A DNA stretch of 24,321 bases from a virus. The DNA lies in IMG/VR virus record IMGVR_UViG_3300044940_000576, positions 1 through 24,321 of that record. One strand, 5' to 3'. The position numbers and the translations under genes are program-made. Below the pieces are notes generated by a model. That model was not told the DNA's origin and made no database searches. It saw only the letters and a program-made list of their open reading frames with translations. This document shows, piece by piece, positions 16,643 to 23,113 of the stretch; within the stretch, counting starts at the first letter, position 1, and the number at the start of each line of letters is the position of its first letter.

Positions 16643-18526
16643 ATGACATTCAATAATGAAAACAATACAATACTTCCCGAAACAATTTCGTTTGATGAAA
16701 TGAAAAAAATCAAACAAAATCAAGGAAATATCTCTGATACTTGGCAAAAACAAGAGCAGTATGTAGTTCCAGACGTAATTACGTTTAACCACATGAAACA
16801 AATAAAGGGGATAACATCACCTGATGAACAAGTACCTCAAAAAAGGCGTTCTTTGGGTGGAAAAATAGTCAATTTTGCAAAAGATGTAGCAAAAGACGCT
16901 GCAAATACGCTTATTGTAAAGCCTGTAGCTCGCGCAACAGAGGCTACAACACGCCTTATTGCGCCTAATTCAACTTTTGCACAAGGGTATCGGGATATGG
17001 CTAATGAAGGTCAAAGGCAAAACCTAAAAACGCTTTTGGGGAATTACAACGTTCCTACAGTAAAACCTTTTGGACAAGGAGGGGGAAAACAAATAGTGGG
17101 AGAGGTGCTTGACGCTGCCTCATATATTCCTATTGCAAGAGGTGTAGGAATTACTAAAGAAGCAATAAAGCAACCATTTAAGGCAACAGCAATTCAAACA
17201 GCTAAAAGTCTTGGAAGAGAAGGCCTTGTACAAGGTGCTCTTAGTGGTGCCGGAAAATCACTTCAAGAAGATAAAAATGCTGGGCAGGTTGTTGGATCAA
17301 CGATTGCAGGTGGTGCTCTTGGAGGTGCACTTGGAGCGACTCTTGGAGTGGGGGGACTTGCTCTTTCTCGTTCACTTTCAAAAGCTCCGCGAGAGTTTAT
17401 TTCAAATAAAATTGACGCATCTATTCGCAAGATATTCTCCGAAGAAATAACAGCAGATGTTGGGAAAATAGACGAAATGGCTTTTGGAGCACGAAAAGGA
17501 TTTGAACTCTTAAACAAAGAGTCGCAAAACATTTCTATTCCAGATACAAAAGCGCCACTTGGCTCAAACATAACTAAACCGTTTGACCTTTCAAGAGCAA
17601 AACCAAACGAAATCATTTCTGCTGTAGACCAAATGGGTAAAAAAATTGTTTCAAATGCTCGAAAGGCAGCAGAAGAGGCATCACTAAAAGGTGCTAAAAT
17701 AAATGTAACAGAAGCCGTACAGGTTATAAAAGACGCTGTGTCAAAAGGCGAAATACCGCTTGCAACAGCTCGAAGAATATACAGACAAATACAACAGACT
17801 GACGGTGATCCAGTAAAAGTGTTTGATTGGGTACAGTCTGTAAATCAAAAGTATAAAAAGAAATATCAAAGACAAACAATAAACGACACTCTTCTTGGAA
17901 AACTTGCAGATGATATTGCAGATGTGTTTAGAAAAGAATTAAATGTTATTACAGACCGCACAGGATATGCAGAAGCATTTGCAAACAATCAAGAATTAAA
18001 ACGACTTATTGTCGCTATTGCAAAAAAAGCAAACAGAAAAGTAAACTTTGGTGATATTGCTACAGACGCAGGACTTGACGCTGCTTTCTCCCTCCTTACA
18101 GCAAATCCAGCATTTATGGCTAGAACAGCCTCAAATGTACTCTTTAGAAGTATTATTTCAAAAATTCGAAACACACAAGGTGTGCGTATTCTTGACAAGA
18201 TTATTAAAAATGTTAAAAAAATACCAACAGACACAACACTTCCAAACGCAAAAAGTAAAATAAAGAGACTAGAACTTCCACCTCCTAGTGGAAAACCTAT
18301 TGAAAAACCTGTTATAATGCTCCCGGGTGTAAAGAAAACTATTATCGAGCCACAAGCTCAAGTAATACGAAAATATACTAATCCAGAAGCAAAATCGTCA
18401 AGGGCAACATTAGATAAAGTACAAAAACAGAATCCAAAAGACCAACTAACAAATATATGGAATAAAGCTAATAAACCAAAAACTTCTAAGACCACCACCA
18501 AACAAGATAAAAGACTAACTCCATAA
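16643..18526 (+). CDS. Large internal virion (ejection) protein
   Basis: 627 residues. The N-terminus has a duplicated motif: 'LPETISFDEMKKIK' (about 11-24) and 'VPDVITFNHMKQIK' (about 42-55). A Gly/Ala-rich hydrophobic hairpin lies at about 210-235 (GSTIAGGALGGALGATLGVGGLAL) and could insert into a membrane. The rest is helical and basic, with a very Lys-rich C-terminus (NKANKPKTSKTTTKQDKR). Size, composition and position behind the muramidase-bearing protein fit a podovirus ejection protein forming a channel for DNA entry. No catalytic motif is visible. Confidence 0.65.
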   Translation: MTFNNENNTILPETISFDEMKKIKQNQGNISDTWQKQEQYVVPDVITFNHMKQIKGITSPDEQVPQKRRSLGGKIVNFAKDVAKDAANTLIVKPVARATEATTRLIAPNSTFAQGYRDMANEGQRQNLKTLLGNYNVPTVKPFGQGGGKQIVGEVLDAASYIPIARGVGITKEAIKQPFKATAIQTAKSLGREGLVQGALSGAGKSLQEDKNAGQVVGSTIAGGALGGALGATLGVGGLALSRSLSKAPREFISNKIDASIRKIFSEEITADVGKIDEMAFGARKGFELLNKESQNISIPDTKAPLGSNITKPFDLSRAKPNEIISAVDQMGKKIVSNARKAAEEASLKGAKINVTEAVQVIKDAVSKGEIPLATARRIYRQIQQTDGDPVKVFDWVQSVNQKYKKKYQRQTINDTLLGKLADDIADVFRKELNVITDRTGYAEAFANNQELKRLIVAIAKKANRKVNFGDIATDAGLDAAFSLLTANPAFMARTASNVLFRSIISKIRNTQGVRILDKIIKNVKKIPTDTTLPNAKSKIKRLELPPPSGKPIEKPVIMLPGVKKTIIEPQAQVIRKYTNPEAKSSRATLDKVQKQNPKDQLTNIWNKANKPKTSKTTTKQDKRLTP

Positions 18527-18574
18527 CTAAAGTATAACTAAAATAAATAAAGTATAACTAAAATATAACTAACT
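18522..18574 (+). repeat. 20-bp duplication with nested tataactaa units
   Basis: agtataactaaaataaataa at 18531-18550 is followed by a 15-base second copy at 18551-18565. Shorter tataactaa-like units recur from the stop codon of the upstream gene (cataactaa at 18522) to 18572. The ATG at 18575 follows. Confidence 0.88.
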
Positions 18575-19339
18575 ATGAAAATCTTAATTCAATATCAAAA
18601 CGCAGATTATCCTACAATTGAAACAGGAATACGAGAGGCAGTTCGTCTCCTTAAAGAGAACGGAACTCCTGTTGAGACAATCCTCAGACAATCAAATCTC
18701 AAACTTACAACAGAAGAGTCTACAAACGCTCAAGGTTTCAAAGTAGCTTTTGTAAATCCTAAACACATCATTGACAGTACAGACATTTCTTGTCAAGTAT
18801 CGTGTTTAATTTACGATTGGAGAGGACTTAGACCACAACCGACAAATCCTGTACAATCACCTATTCTTGTTCGTGGCTTTACTCCTATTCAAATACCTAT
18901 TCAATTCTATACAGACACAACAACAACGCCATTCAAGTACTATCCAGAAGTCCTTACTCATTACTTCCTCCACGAACTTGCACACGCAATTATCTTCTTA
19001 GCAAACACAAGAGGTGCAGGTGTTCCAGATACTGTTCATAATGATATGACTATTGGAGCGTATCTTAAACTTATCAAAGACAACTATTCAAAAGTAGTAA
19101 CAAGCAACGTTATTGCTCCTAGACCTCAAAAGCAGGTAACACTTGGACTCGGTGCTCGTGGGGATAGAGTAATAGAACTACAGAGATTTCTTGGCATAAC
19201 AGCTGATGGCATATTTGGTCGTGCTACACTGCAAGCAGTCAAAAACTTTCAAGCTAGAAATAAACTTACACCGGACGGAATTGTTGGGCCTCGTACGCAA
19301 GCAGTTATTGAAAGCCTAAAAAAAAAGTCTCAACAATAG
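18575..19339 (+). CDS. HExxH metallopeptidase with peptidoglycan-binding domain (endolysin-like)
   Basis: 254 residues. The zinc-site motif HELAH lies at 133-137, inside 'LTHYFLHELAHAIIF', with further His/Asp at 155-157 (HND). Residues about 190-247 are a peptidoglycan-binding repeat domain (LGARGDRVIELQRFLGI, DGIFGRATLQAVKNFQ, DGIVGPRTQAVI). The combination suggests a wall peptidase of the lysis cassette. The gene ends at TAG (19337-19339), 10 nt after an A9 run containing A_AAA_AAG. A -1 shift there would fuse it to the M15 peptidase that follows. It has no signal peptide, so release would need a holin. Confidence 0.72.
   Translation: MKILIQYQNADYPTIETGIREAVRLLKENGTPVETILRQSNLKLTTEESTNAQGFKVAFVNPKHIIDSTDISCQVSCLIYDWRGLRPQPTNPVQSPILVRGFTPIQIPIQFYTDTTTTPFKYYPEVLTHYFLHELAHAIIFLANTRGAGVPDTVHNDMTIGAYLKLIKDNYSKVVTSNVIAPRPQKQVTLGLGARGDRVIELQRFLGITADGIFGRATLQAVKNFQARNKLTPDGIVGPRTQAVIESLKKKSQQ
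19318..19327 (+). promoter_or_regulatory. Candidate -1 frameshift site (A_AAA_AAG) joining two lysis ORFs
   Basis: Nine A's (19318-19326) then G. In the upstream frame the codons read CTA AAA AAA AAG, so 19321-19327 is A_AAA_AAG, the E. coli dnaX-type slippery heptamer. A -1 shift continues as GTC TCA ACA ATA GAC CTT into the M15 frame, which is open across the gap, while the zero frame stops at 19337. No strong downstream hairpin is obvious by eye. Transcriptional slippage or a homopolymer assembly error is possible. Confidence 0.6.
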
Positions 19340-19368
19340 ACCTTTCTCGCTGGAAACTTTCTAAAGAA

Positions 19369-19683
19369 ATGGAGCCAAAAGCGCGGGAGTTTCTTTCTAT
19401 TTGCCACAGACAAGGATATAACGTTCGCATCACAAGTGGAAATAGAACACAAGAAGAACAAGATAGACTCTATGCACAAGGACGGACAACACCAGGCCCA
19501 GTCGTGACGTGGACACGCAATTCACGACATATTGGAGGTAACGCATTTGATATAGCATTTGTTGGTAGAGACCCGTATCCTAAAAACTTTGACTGGGAAA
19601 TACTTGGAAAAATAGGTGAGTCTTGTGGACTCAAGTGGGGAGGAAGGTGGCGTAGACCTGATAGACCTCATTTTGAGATATAG
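19369..19683 (+). CDS. M15-type peptidase (L-Ala-D-Glu/D-Ala-D-Ala endolysin domain)
   Basis: 104 residues from the first ATG. 'SGNRTQEEQDRLYAQGRT' is followed by zinc ligands H54 and D61 in 'SRHIGGNAFDIAF' and H101 in 'WGGRWRRPDRPHFEI', the M15 His-Asp-His triad. The domain cuts peptide bonds in the wall. The frame is open upstream of the ATG back to 19327 and encodes 'IDLSRWKLSKE', which looks like the normal start of this domain. The ATG is thus probably internal, and the protein is best explained as the C-terminal half of a frameshift fusion with 18575-19339. Alternatively it starts independently at 19369. Confidence 0.8.
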   Translation: MEPKAREFLSICHRQGYNVRITSGNRTQEEQDRLYAQGRTTPGPVVTWTRNSRHIGGNAFDIAFVGRDPYPKNFDWEILGKIGESCGLKWGGRWRRPDRPHFEI

Positions 19684-19739
19684 AAAATATGGTTTCAAAT
19701 ATAGAAAACATAGTTTGAAATATAAAAAACATAGTGTAT
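19680..19739 (+). repeat. 21-bp tandem array across the stop codon of the M15 gene
   Basis: Three diverged copies at 19680-19700, 19701-19721 and 19722-19739 (partial), each beginning ata(g/a)aaaa and containing ATAGT or ATGGT near its middle. The first copy contains the TAG stop of the M15 gene. This array ends in a non-coding stretch rather than at a start codon. Confidence 0.88.
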
Positions 19740-19868
19740 ACCATATACGCTCTTTTGAGCAGGAGATTTTTAGCTTTTAACTAACCTTAATCTCTTTGAA
19801 GTTATCCACACGTCTAAAGTGTGGATTTCTTCTTTTGAAGTATAATTTTTATAGTATATTTTTTATAT
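19740..19868 (+). terminator. Late-operon terminator region and promoter of the next gene
   Basis: GCTC-TTTT-GAGC (19749-19760) and a bulged GAGATT/AATCTC stem (19763-19794) precede a stronger 8-bp hairpin ATCCACAC/GTGTGGAT (19804-19826, loop gtctaaa) followed by a T-rich tract. This is a good candidate for the end of the late transcript. A perfect DnaA-box sequence TTATCCACA (19802-19810) overlaps the left arm. TATAAT (19841-19846) and TATATT (19855-19860) follow, the latter eight bases before the first ATG of the next gene. Confidence 0.6.
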
Positions 19869-20072
19869 ATGATGTTATATATGATGGAAAAAGGAAAAAC
19901 ATTTAGAAGTAAGTCAGAAATGCCCATTGAAGCGTGTCAAATATGCAATGATCCTATTAAAAAAGACATAGGATACTGGATAAAAGAAGACGGAAAAGTG
20001 ACATTTCGTTGTAAACAATGTTCAAAAGATTTCCACAAAAAACTGCTCGAAAACTACCGTTTTATGGTATAA
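19869..20072 (+). CDS. Small zinc-ribbon protein
   Basis: 67 residues from the first of four nearby in-frame ATGs (19869, 19872, 19881, 19884). The later pair would give a start MEKGKTFRSKSEMP, and which is used is not clear. Two C-x2-C pairs (CQIC and CKQC, about 20 residues apart) form a zinc ribbon, with a basic C-terminus. Such small ribbons bind nucleic acid or protein; no specific role is recognised. A TATATT box lies eight bases upstream of the first ATG, which favours a leaderless start there. Its stop codon overlaps the TATAAT of the next promoter. Confidence 0.62.
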   Translation: MMLYMMEKGKTFRSKSEMPIEACQICNDPIKKDIGYWIKEDGKVTFRCKQCSKDFHKKLLENYRFMV

Positions 20073-20105
20073 TTATTTTGCACCAATAGGGTGCACTAAT
20101 CGATT
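20065..20105 (+). promoter_or_regulatory. Extended -10 promoter and 5' hairpin upstream of the holin-like gene
   Basis: TGG-TATAAT (20065-20073) is an extended -10 box. The predicted transcript start falls at about 20080, exactly at the hairpin TGCACC-AATAG-GGTGCA (20079-20095), so the mRNA would begin with a 6-bp stem-loop. The ATG follows 10 nt later at 20106. A 5'-terminal hairpin may protect the short mRNA. Promoter activity is inferred from sequence only. Confidence 0.6.
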
Positions 20106-20267
20106 ATGAAATATCTTAAATCTCGTACAGTTTGGACACTTGTCATTGCATTTGTGCTAGCAGGTTTCCAATCGCTTGAAGGCTCAATTCCAGAAGAAGT
20201 ATTTTCTTTTGTGATGATGATCCTTACAGCAATCGCTACATACTTTAGAGTCAATCCTCGTGTGTAG
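20106..20267 (+). CDS. Small membrane protein, holin candidate
   Basis: 53 residues starting MKYLKSRTVWTLVIAFVLAG and ending TYFRVNPRV. It has a short basic N-terminus, a hydrophobic segment at about 9-20, a Gly/Ser/Glu turn (FQSLEGSIPEE) and a second hydrophobic segment at about 31-46 (EVFSFVMMILTAIATYF). Two membrane segments with a short loop, and a position next to wall-hydrolase genes, suit a class II-type holin that makes lesions for endolysin release. It has its own predicted promoter. No family signature is certain at this length. Confidence 0.62.
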   Translation: MKYLKSRTVWTLVIAFVLAGFQSLEGSIPEEVFSFVMMILTAIATYFRVNPRV

Positions 20268-20294
20268 CCGTCTTGTCCTCGTAAAGGACTACCT
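20268..20294 (+). promoter_or_regulatory. Hairpin that would mask a Shine-Dalgarno-like sequence
   Basis: GTCCT (20275-20279) pairs with AGGAC (20285-20289) around a CGTAA loop. AAGGA within the right arm lies six to seven bases before the ATG at 20295, normal Shine-Dalgarno spacing. It is almost the only good ribosome-binding-site match in the window, and it sits in a stem. Confidence 0.5.
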
Positions 20295-20804
20295 ATGAGT
20301 TATATAAAACTTGGTATACTTGTTTTTCTGCTAACGATATCATTTTTATTGAATGTGCCTGATAAAGAGGTTAATGCAGAAATTGAACATACTATTAAAG
20401 ACGAAGAAATAACCCCCTCGTCAAAAGAGTATGTTCCGGTATATGAAAAAGAAAGCTACTCAAAAGAAGAAATACTGTCAATGATAGACTTCTATGCAGA
20501 CAAGTACGGTGTTTCAAGAGAGCTTGCACACTATGTCGCAAAAAATGAAAGCGGATACAACTCAAAAGCAATAGGGGATTTGACACTTATTTGTAACGCA
20601 CCACGATCACCGTATCACGGAGAAATTGTGTATGCGAGAGGTATTTATCAAATCACCCGATGTTTTCACTACAATGTAACAGACAAACAAGCATTTGATG
20701 CAAAGTTTAATATTGAGTACGGTATTAAACTGATGCAAACAAAAGCCATGTGTATGTCGCAGTTTACAGAGTGTAAAAATTATTATGCACAAAAGACCTC
20801 TTAG
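20295..20804 (+). CDS. Secreted lytic transglycosylase-like protein
   Basis: 169 residues. The signal-peptide-like N-terminus (MSYIKLGILVFLLTISFLLN) has a Lys and a hydrophobic core of about 14, with a likely cleavage region near VNAEI. An acidic linker follows. The catalytic-type domain starts at about 57: 'YGVSRELAHYVAKNESGYNS' holds the candidate catalytic Glu85, and 'ARGIYQITRCFHYN' matches the G-x-x-Q-I segment of SLT/lysozyme-like enzymes. 'AFDAKFNIEYGIKLM' follows. It cleaves glycan strands by family analogy. The unusual Cys residues may form disulphides outside the cell. Its stop codon lies in the loop of a terminator hairpin. Confidence 0.72.
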   Translation: MSYIKLGILVFLLTISFLLNVPDKEVNAEIEHTIKDEEITPSSKEYVPVYEKESYSKEEILSMIDFYADKYGVSRELAHYVAKNESGYNSKAIGDLTLICNAPRSPYHGEIVYARGIYQITRCFHYNVTDKQAFDAKFNIEYGIKLMQTKAMCMSQFTECKNYYAQKTS

Positions 20805-20814
20805 GAGGTTTTTT
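20791..20814 (+). terminator. Rho-independent terminator overlapping the gene end
   Basis: A ten-pair stem (20791-20800 with 20805-20814, one G-U) is formed by AAAAGACCTC and GAGGTTTTTT around a TTAG loop that contains most of the stop codon. A long T-rich tract follows at once. Confidence 0.85.
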
Positions 20815-20857
20815 GTTTTTTTGTTTTTTTGTTTTTTTGTTTTTTTTGTTTTTTTTG
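20815..20857 (+). repeat. G-T7/G-T8 microsatellite after the terminator
   Basis: Single G's at 20815, 20823, 20831, 20839, 20848 and 20857 are separated by seven or eight T's, a near-perfect 8-9-bp tandem repeat. It probably grew by slippage from the terminator U-tract. Homopolymer runs here are also prone to sequencing error. Confidence 0.92.
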
Positions 20858-20908
20858 AAAAAAGGAGTATACTTATAACAAATTTCCTCACAATTAAAAA
20901 CACTTTCT
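20858..20908 (+). promoter_or_regulatory. Probable promoter of the HNH gene
   Basis: TATACT (20868-20873) overlaps or adjoins TATAAC (20874-20879), about 30 nt before the ATG at 20909. The upstream T-tract could act as an UP-like element but there is no clear -35. Weak evidence. Confidence 0.35.
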
Positions 20909-21190
20909 ATGAAGTATGAACCGTGGAATTATTCCAGAAAACTTGGGCCTCTTACCAAACACCACCGCTATCCAAAACATCTTGGCGGTAAAAGCATACC
21001 GGGGAATATCTCTTTTGTGCCTAAAAAACTCCACCAAGCATTCCATCTCGTATTCGGTGCAAGTTCAGCAGAGAAGATTGCACAAGAGCTAAACGAAAAC
21101 TGGATAGACCCAGAATATGTAATGGTGGCAGTTCCTAAAAAACACATAGACGCTGTCAATACAGTTATCTATGGAGTCAATGACTATTAA
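20909..21190 (+). CDS. HNH-like nuclease
   Basis: 93 residues. The core 'LTKHHRYPKHLGGKSIPGNISFVPKKLHQAFHLVFG' holds the HNH pattern: H18-H19, then Asn33, then H42 and H46. A helical C-terminus (AEKIAQELNENWIDPEYVMVAVP) follows. Small HNH proteins of this layout occur in phages and in Patescibacteria genomes and may act in packaging or as stand-alone nicking enzymes; the exact target is unknown. It is followed by two very small genes that end at a terminator. Confidence 0.7.
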   Translation: MKYEPWNYSRKLGPLTKHHRYPKHLGGKSIPGNISFVPKKLHQAFHLVFGASSAEKIAQELNENWIDPEYVMVAVPKKHIDAVNTVIYGVNDY

Positions 21191-21201
21191 AACTATTTCC
21201 T

Positions 21202-21375
21202 ATGAGAAATTACACTATGAAAAATCACGAAATTTGGGTAACCTGCAAATCGTGCGGTTTACAATTCGACATTCGCTTATGCGACTTTTGCGACAACTGC
21301 GGAGCATATTATTCTTTCACTACCATTAAAAAACTAAAGGTATGGATAACAAGCATTTTCCAAACGCGAAGGTAA
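21202..21375 (+). CDS. Small multi-cysteine zinc-ribbon protein
   Basis: 57 residues beginning MRNYTMKNHEIWVTCKSCG. Cysteines are arranged C-x2-C (15, 18), then C27, C30 and C33 in 'CDFCDNCGAYY', enough for a rubredoxin-like zinc knuckle. The C-terminus is basic and hydrophobic. A second in-frame ATG five codons later is possible. It overlaps the next small ORF by 34 bases. Its reading frame keeps a clear motif, which supports a real gene. Confidence 0.6.
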   Translation: MRNYTMKNHEIWVTCKSCGLQFDIRLCDFCDNCGAYYSFTTIKKLKVWITSIFQTRR

Positions 21376-21434
21376 TACTTGGGATTATATTTATCCTCAT
21401 CTTATTATTTTCTCTTCCGTGGTATTGTATGTAA
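21342..21434 (+). CDS. 30-residue single-span membrane peptide
   Basis: Sequence MDNKHFPNAKVILGIIFILI followed by LLFSLPWYCM. It has a polar basic N-terminus and then one strongly hydrophobic segment of about 17 residues. It starts inside the upstream zinc-ribbon gene in another frame and stops eight bases before a strong terminator. It could be a spanin- or holin-like helper or a regulator. Because it is very short, it may also be chance. Confidence 0.4.
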   Translation: MDNKHFPNAKVILGIIFILILLFSLPWYCM

Positions 21435-21442
21435 CCAACTAA

Positions 21443-21466
21443 GGCACTCCGTAAAGTGCCTTTTTT
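21443..21466 (+). terminator. Rho-independent terminator
   Basis: Perfect stem GGCACT (21443-21448)/AGTGCC (21455-21460) with loop CCGTAA and six T's (21461-21466). A textbook intrinsic terminator on the + strand. Confidence 0.93.
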
Positions 21467-21608
21467 CTATATAGTTTTTATGCCTGTGGATAACTCATGG
21501 ATAACTCACTTGTACTACACACTAAATATGAGATAATAAAAATGGAAAGAGATTGCAAAGAATGCAGGCTAATTTTTATATGTGGTATACTATAAAAAAA
21601 CAAGTACA
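21467..21608 (+). promoter_or_regulatory. Gap with DnaA-box-like site, 11-bp duplication and promoter
   Basis: tgtggataa (21485-21493) is a perfect DnaA box on the minus strand. tggataactca is repeated at 21487-21497 and 21498-21508. An extended -10, TGG-TATACT (21583-21591), lies 17 bases before the metallophosphoesterase ATG, giving a leader of about 11 nt. A 32-codon ORF at 21497-21595 has no support beyond being open. Confidence 0.55.
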
Positions 21609-23084
21609 ATGAAAACACAAAGACTTTCGAGGGAAACCCTCAAAAAAATTGGGGATATTATTATAGAAAACCCCGACAAAAGCAATAAAGAAATTGCTGA
21701 TATTATTCAAAAAACACTACAGGTTACATACACTGCAGATAATGTTAAATCAAAAAGGTATAGAATGGGGCATAAATCTCCAGAGTTTGTCGTTCCTCCA
21801 ACTATCACCAAAGCACCAAAACAAAAATTCGAAGTACACGAGAATTATGTTTACAATACTGTTACAAAAACAGTTATAACTGACCTCGGAGAATTTGGAG
21901 ATTTTGTTTGTTCACTGGATATGCACAAAGCTATTCAGAGAGCCTATGTTGATACATACGAAGGAAAGGGAGATACTGCCTCAATCGTCGCAATGAGATT
22001 TAATTTCCCCCACGCAAAAGCAGTGTACAAGTATGCAAAAATCCACGGCTTTACAAAATCAAGTATTCCTCAAACAGACCTTGAAATTGCCGAAGGATTA
22101 TCTGTAGAAGACGCAGTCGAAGAGAACATCCAAGCGTTTAAGAGAAAAACATTCAAGGAAACCGAAAAGAAGAAATGGGCACTCCAGCAAAAGTATGCTG
22201 ACAATTGGCTCAATTTCCACCACTCTGTGCTTAAATCGCTAGAAAATCACCTTGAAGTATTTTTGCCGACGTACAAAATCCCTCTATTAAGACTCCCCAA
22301 AAAGAAAAACAAAACTGCGGTTGTTATAGGCATCTCTGATGTTCACTATATGAAGTTTTGTTTTGATGCATTGGGAAATGCAACCTACAATAGGGAAATT
22401 GCTATTGAACGGCTACATACTGCAATAGCATCACTTATCGAAAAAATCACACGGCACGGTATTCCTGAAAAAATCTTCCTTCCTGTGGGCTCTGACAATT
22501 TGCATGTAGACAATCAAATCCACACGACAACAAAAGGAACACTCCAAGTTTCTGCTACTGATGGACACTGGGCGTTAGAATTAAAAAATTATATTGAAAT
22601 GACACTCAATATGATTGACATATTCTCACAAGTTGCCCCTGTTGTTGTTATTCCTACCGCAGGTAATCACGACCAGAACACCTCCTATATGCTCAATGCA
22701 TATCTGTCAATCCATTATCGCAAGAGCAAGAGAGTAACTTTTCAAGAATGTCACCACGCAAGAGTGTACACACAGTATGGTAGTAATTGTTTCATCTTTG
22801 GACACTTTGAAGATTTAAGCGAAAAGAAAATCCAAGCAAATGCACATAAGTTCATTATGCAAGAAGCAAAAGAAAATGGTATCAATGCAGAGAGGTATTT
22901 TATCTTCTCACAACACATTCATACCGACAGCTTTAAAGCATTAGGAGCACATGTACAGCACTTTGTTTTTCCTTCACTTTCCGGCACGGATCAATGGCAC
23001 AGAAACAATGCCTATTTTGGAACATCAGAAGCAACTGCGTACTCTTTCAATGACAAAGGTAAAGATTGCATTTTTTATGCGTAA
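21609..23084 (+). CDS. Calcineurin-like metallophosphoesterase with N-terminal helix-turn-helix
   Basis: 491 residues. The phosphoesterase motifs appear in order: D244-x-H246 (ISDVHYMK), D296-N297 (GSDNLHVDN), N353-H354 (AGNHD), H399 (FGHFED) and H436-x-H438 (SQHIHTD). Together they give a two-metal site acting on phosphoesters, probably nucleic acid or nucleotides. The N-terminal 55 residues (SRETLKKIGDIIIENPDKSNKEIADIIQ) look like a helix-turn-helix. Similar genes are common in phages, where they sit near replication or early functions. I prefer ATG 21609 over the GTG at 21582, because the extended -10 (21583-21591) lies between them. It ends before a strong bidirectional terminator. Confidence 0.82.
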   Translation: MKTQRLSRETLKKIGDIIIENPDKSNKEIADIIQKTLQVTYTADNVKSKRYRMGHKSPEFVVPPTITKAPKQKFEVHENYVYNTVTKTVITDLGEFGDFVCSLDMHKAIQRAYVDTYEGKGDTASIVAMRFNFPHAKAVYKYAKIHGFTKSSIPQTDLEIAEGLSVEDAVEENIQAFKRKTFKETEKKKWALQQKYADNWLNFHHSVLKSLENHLEVFLPTYKIPLLRLPKKKNKTAVVIGISDVHYMKFCFDALGNATYNREIAIERLHTAIASLIEKITRHGIPEKIFLPVGSDNLHVDNQIHTTTKGTLQVSATDGHWALELKNYIEMTLNMIDIFSQVAPVVVIPTAGNHDQNTSYMLNAYLSIHYRKSKRVTFQECHHARVYTQYGSNCFIFGHFEDLSEKKIQANAHKFIMQEAKENGINAERYFIFSQHIHTDSFKALGAHVQHFVFPSLSGTDQWHRNNAYFGTSEATAYSFNDKGKDCIFYA

Positions 23085-23087
23085 AGT

Positions 23088-23113
23088 AAACCTCCTATCA
23101 ATAGGAGGTTTTT
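23088..23113. terminator. Strong bidirectional terminator between convergent genes
   Basis: An 11-bp perfect stem, AAACCTCCTAT (23088-23098) with ATAGGAGGTTT (23101-23111), with a very short loop, followed by T's on the + strand. It sits four bases after the metallophosphoesterase stop and just beyond the stop of the minus-strand ORF, as expected between convergent genes. Confidence 0.88.

Noticed and set aside
21497-21595. 32-codon ORF with two cysteines
   Set aside because: Overlaps the promoter of the next gene, has no family signal and ends within the -10 region; probably non-coding.
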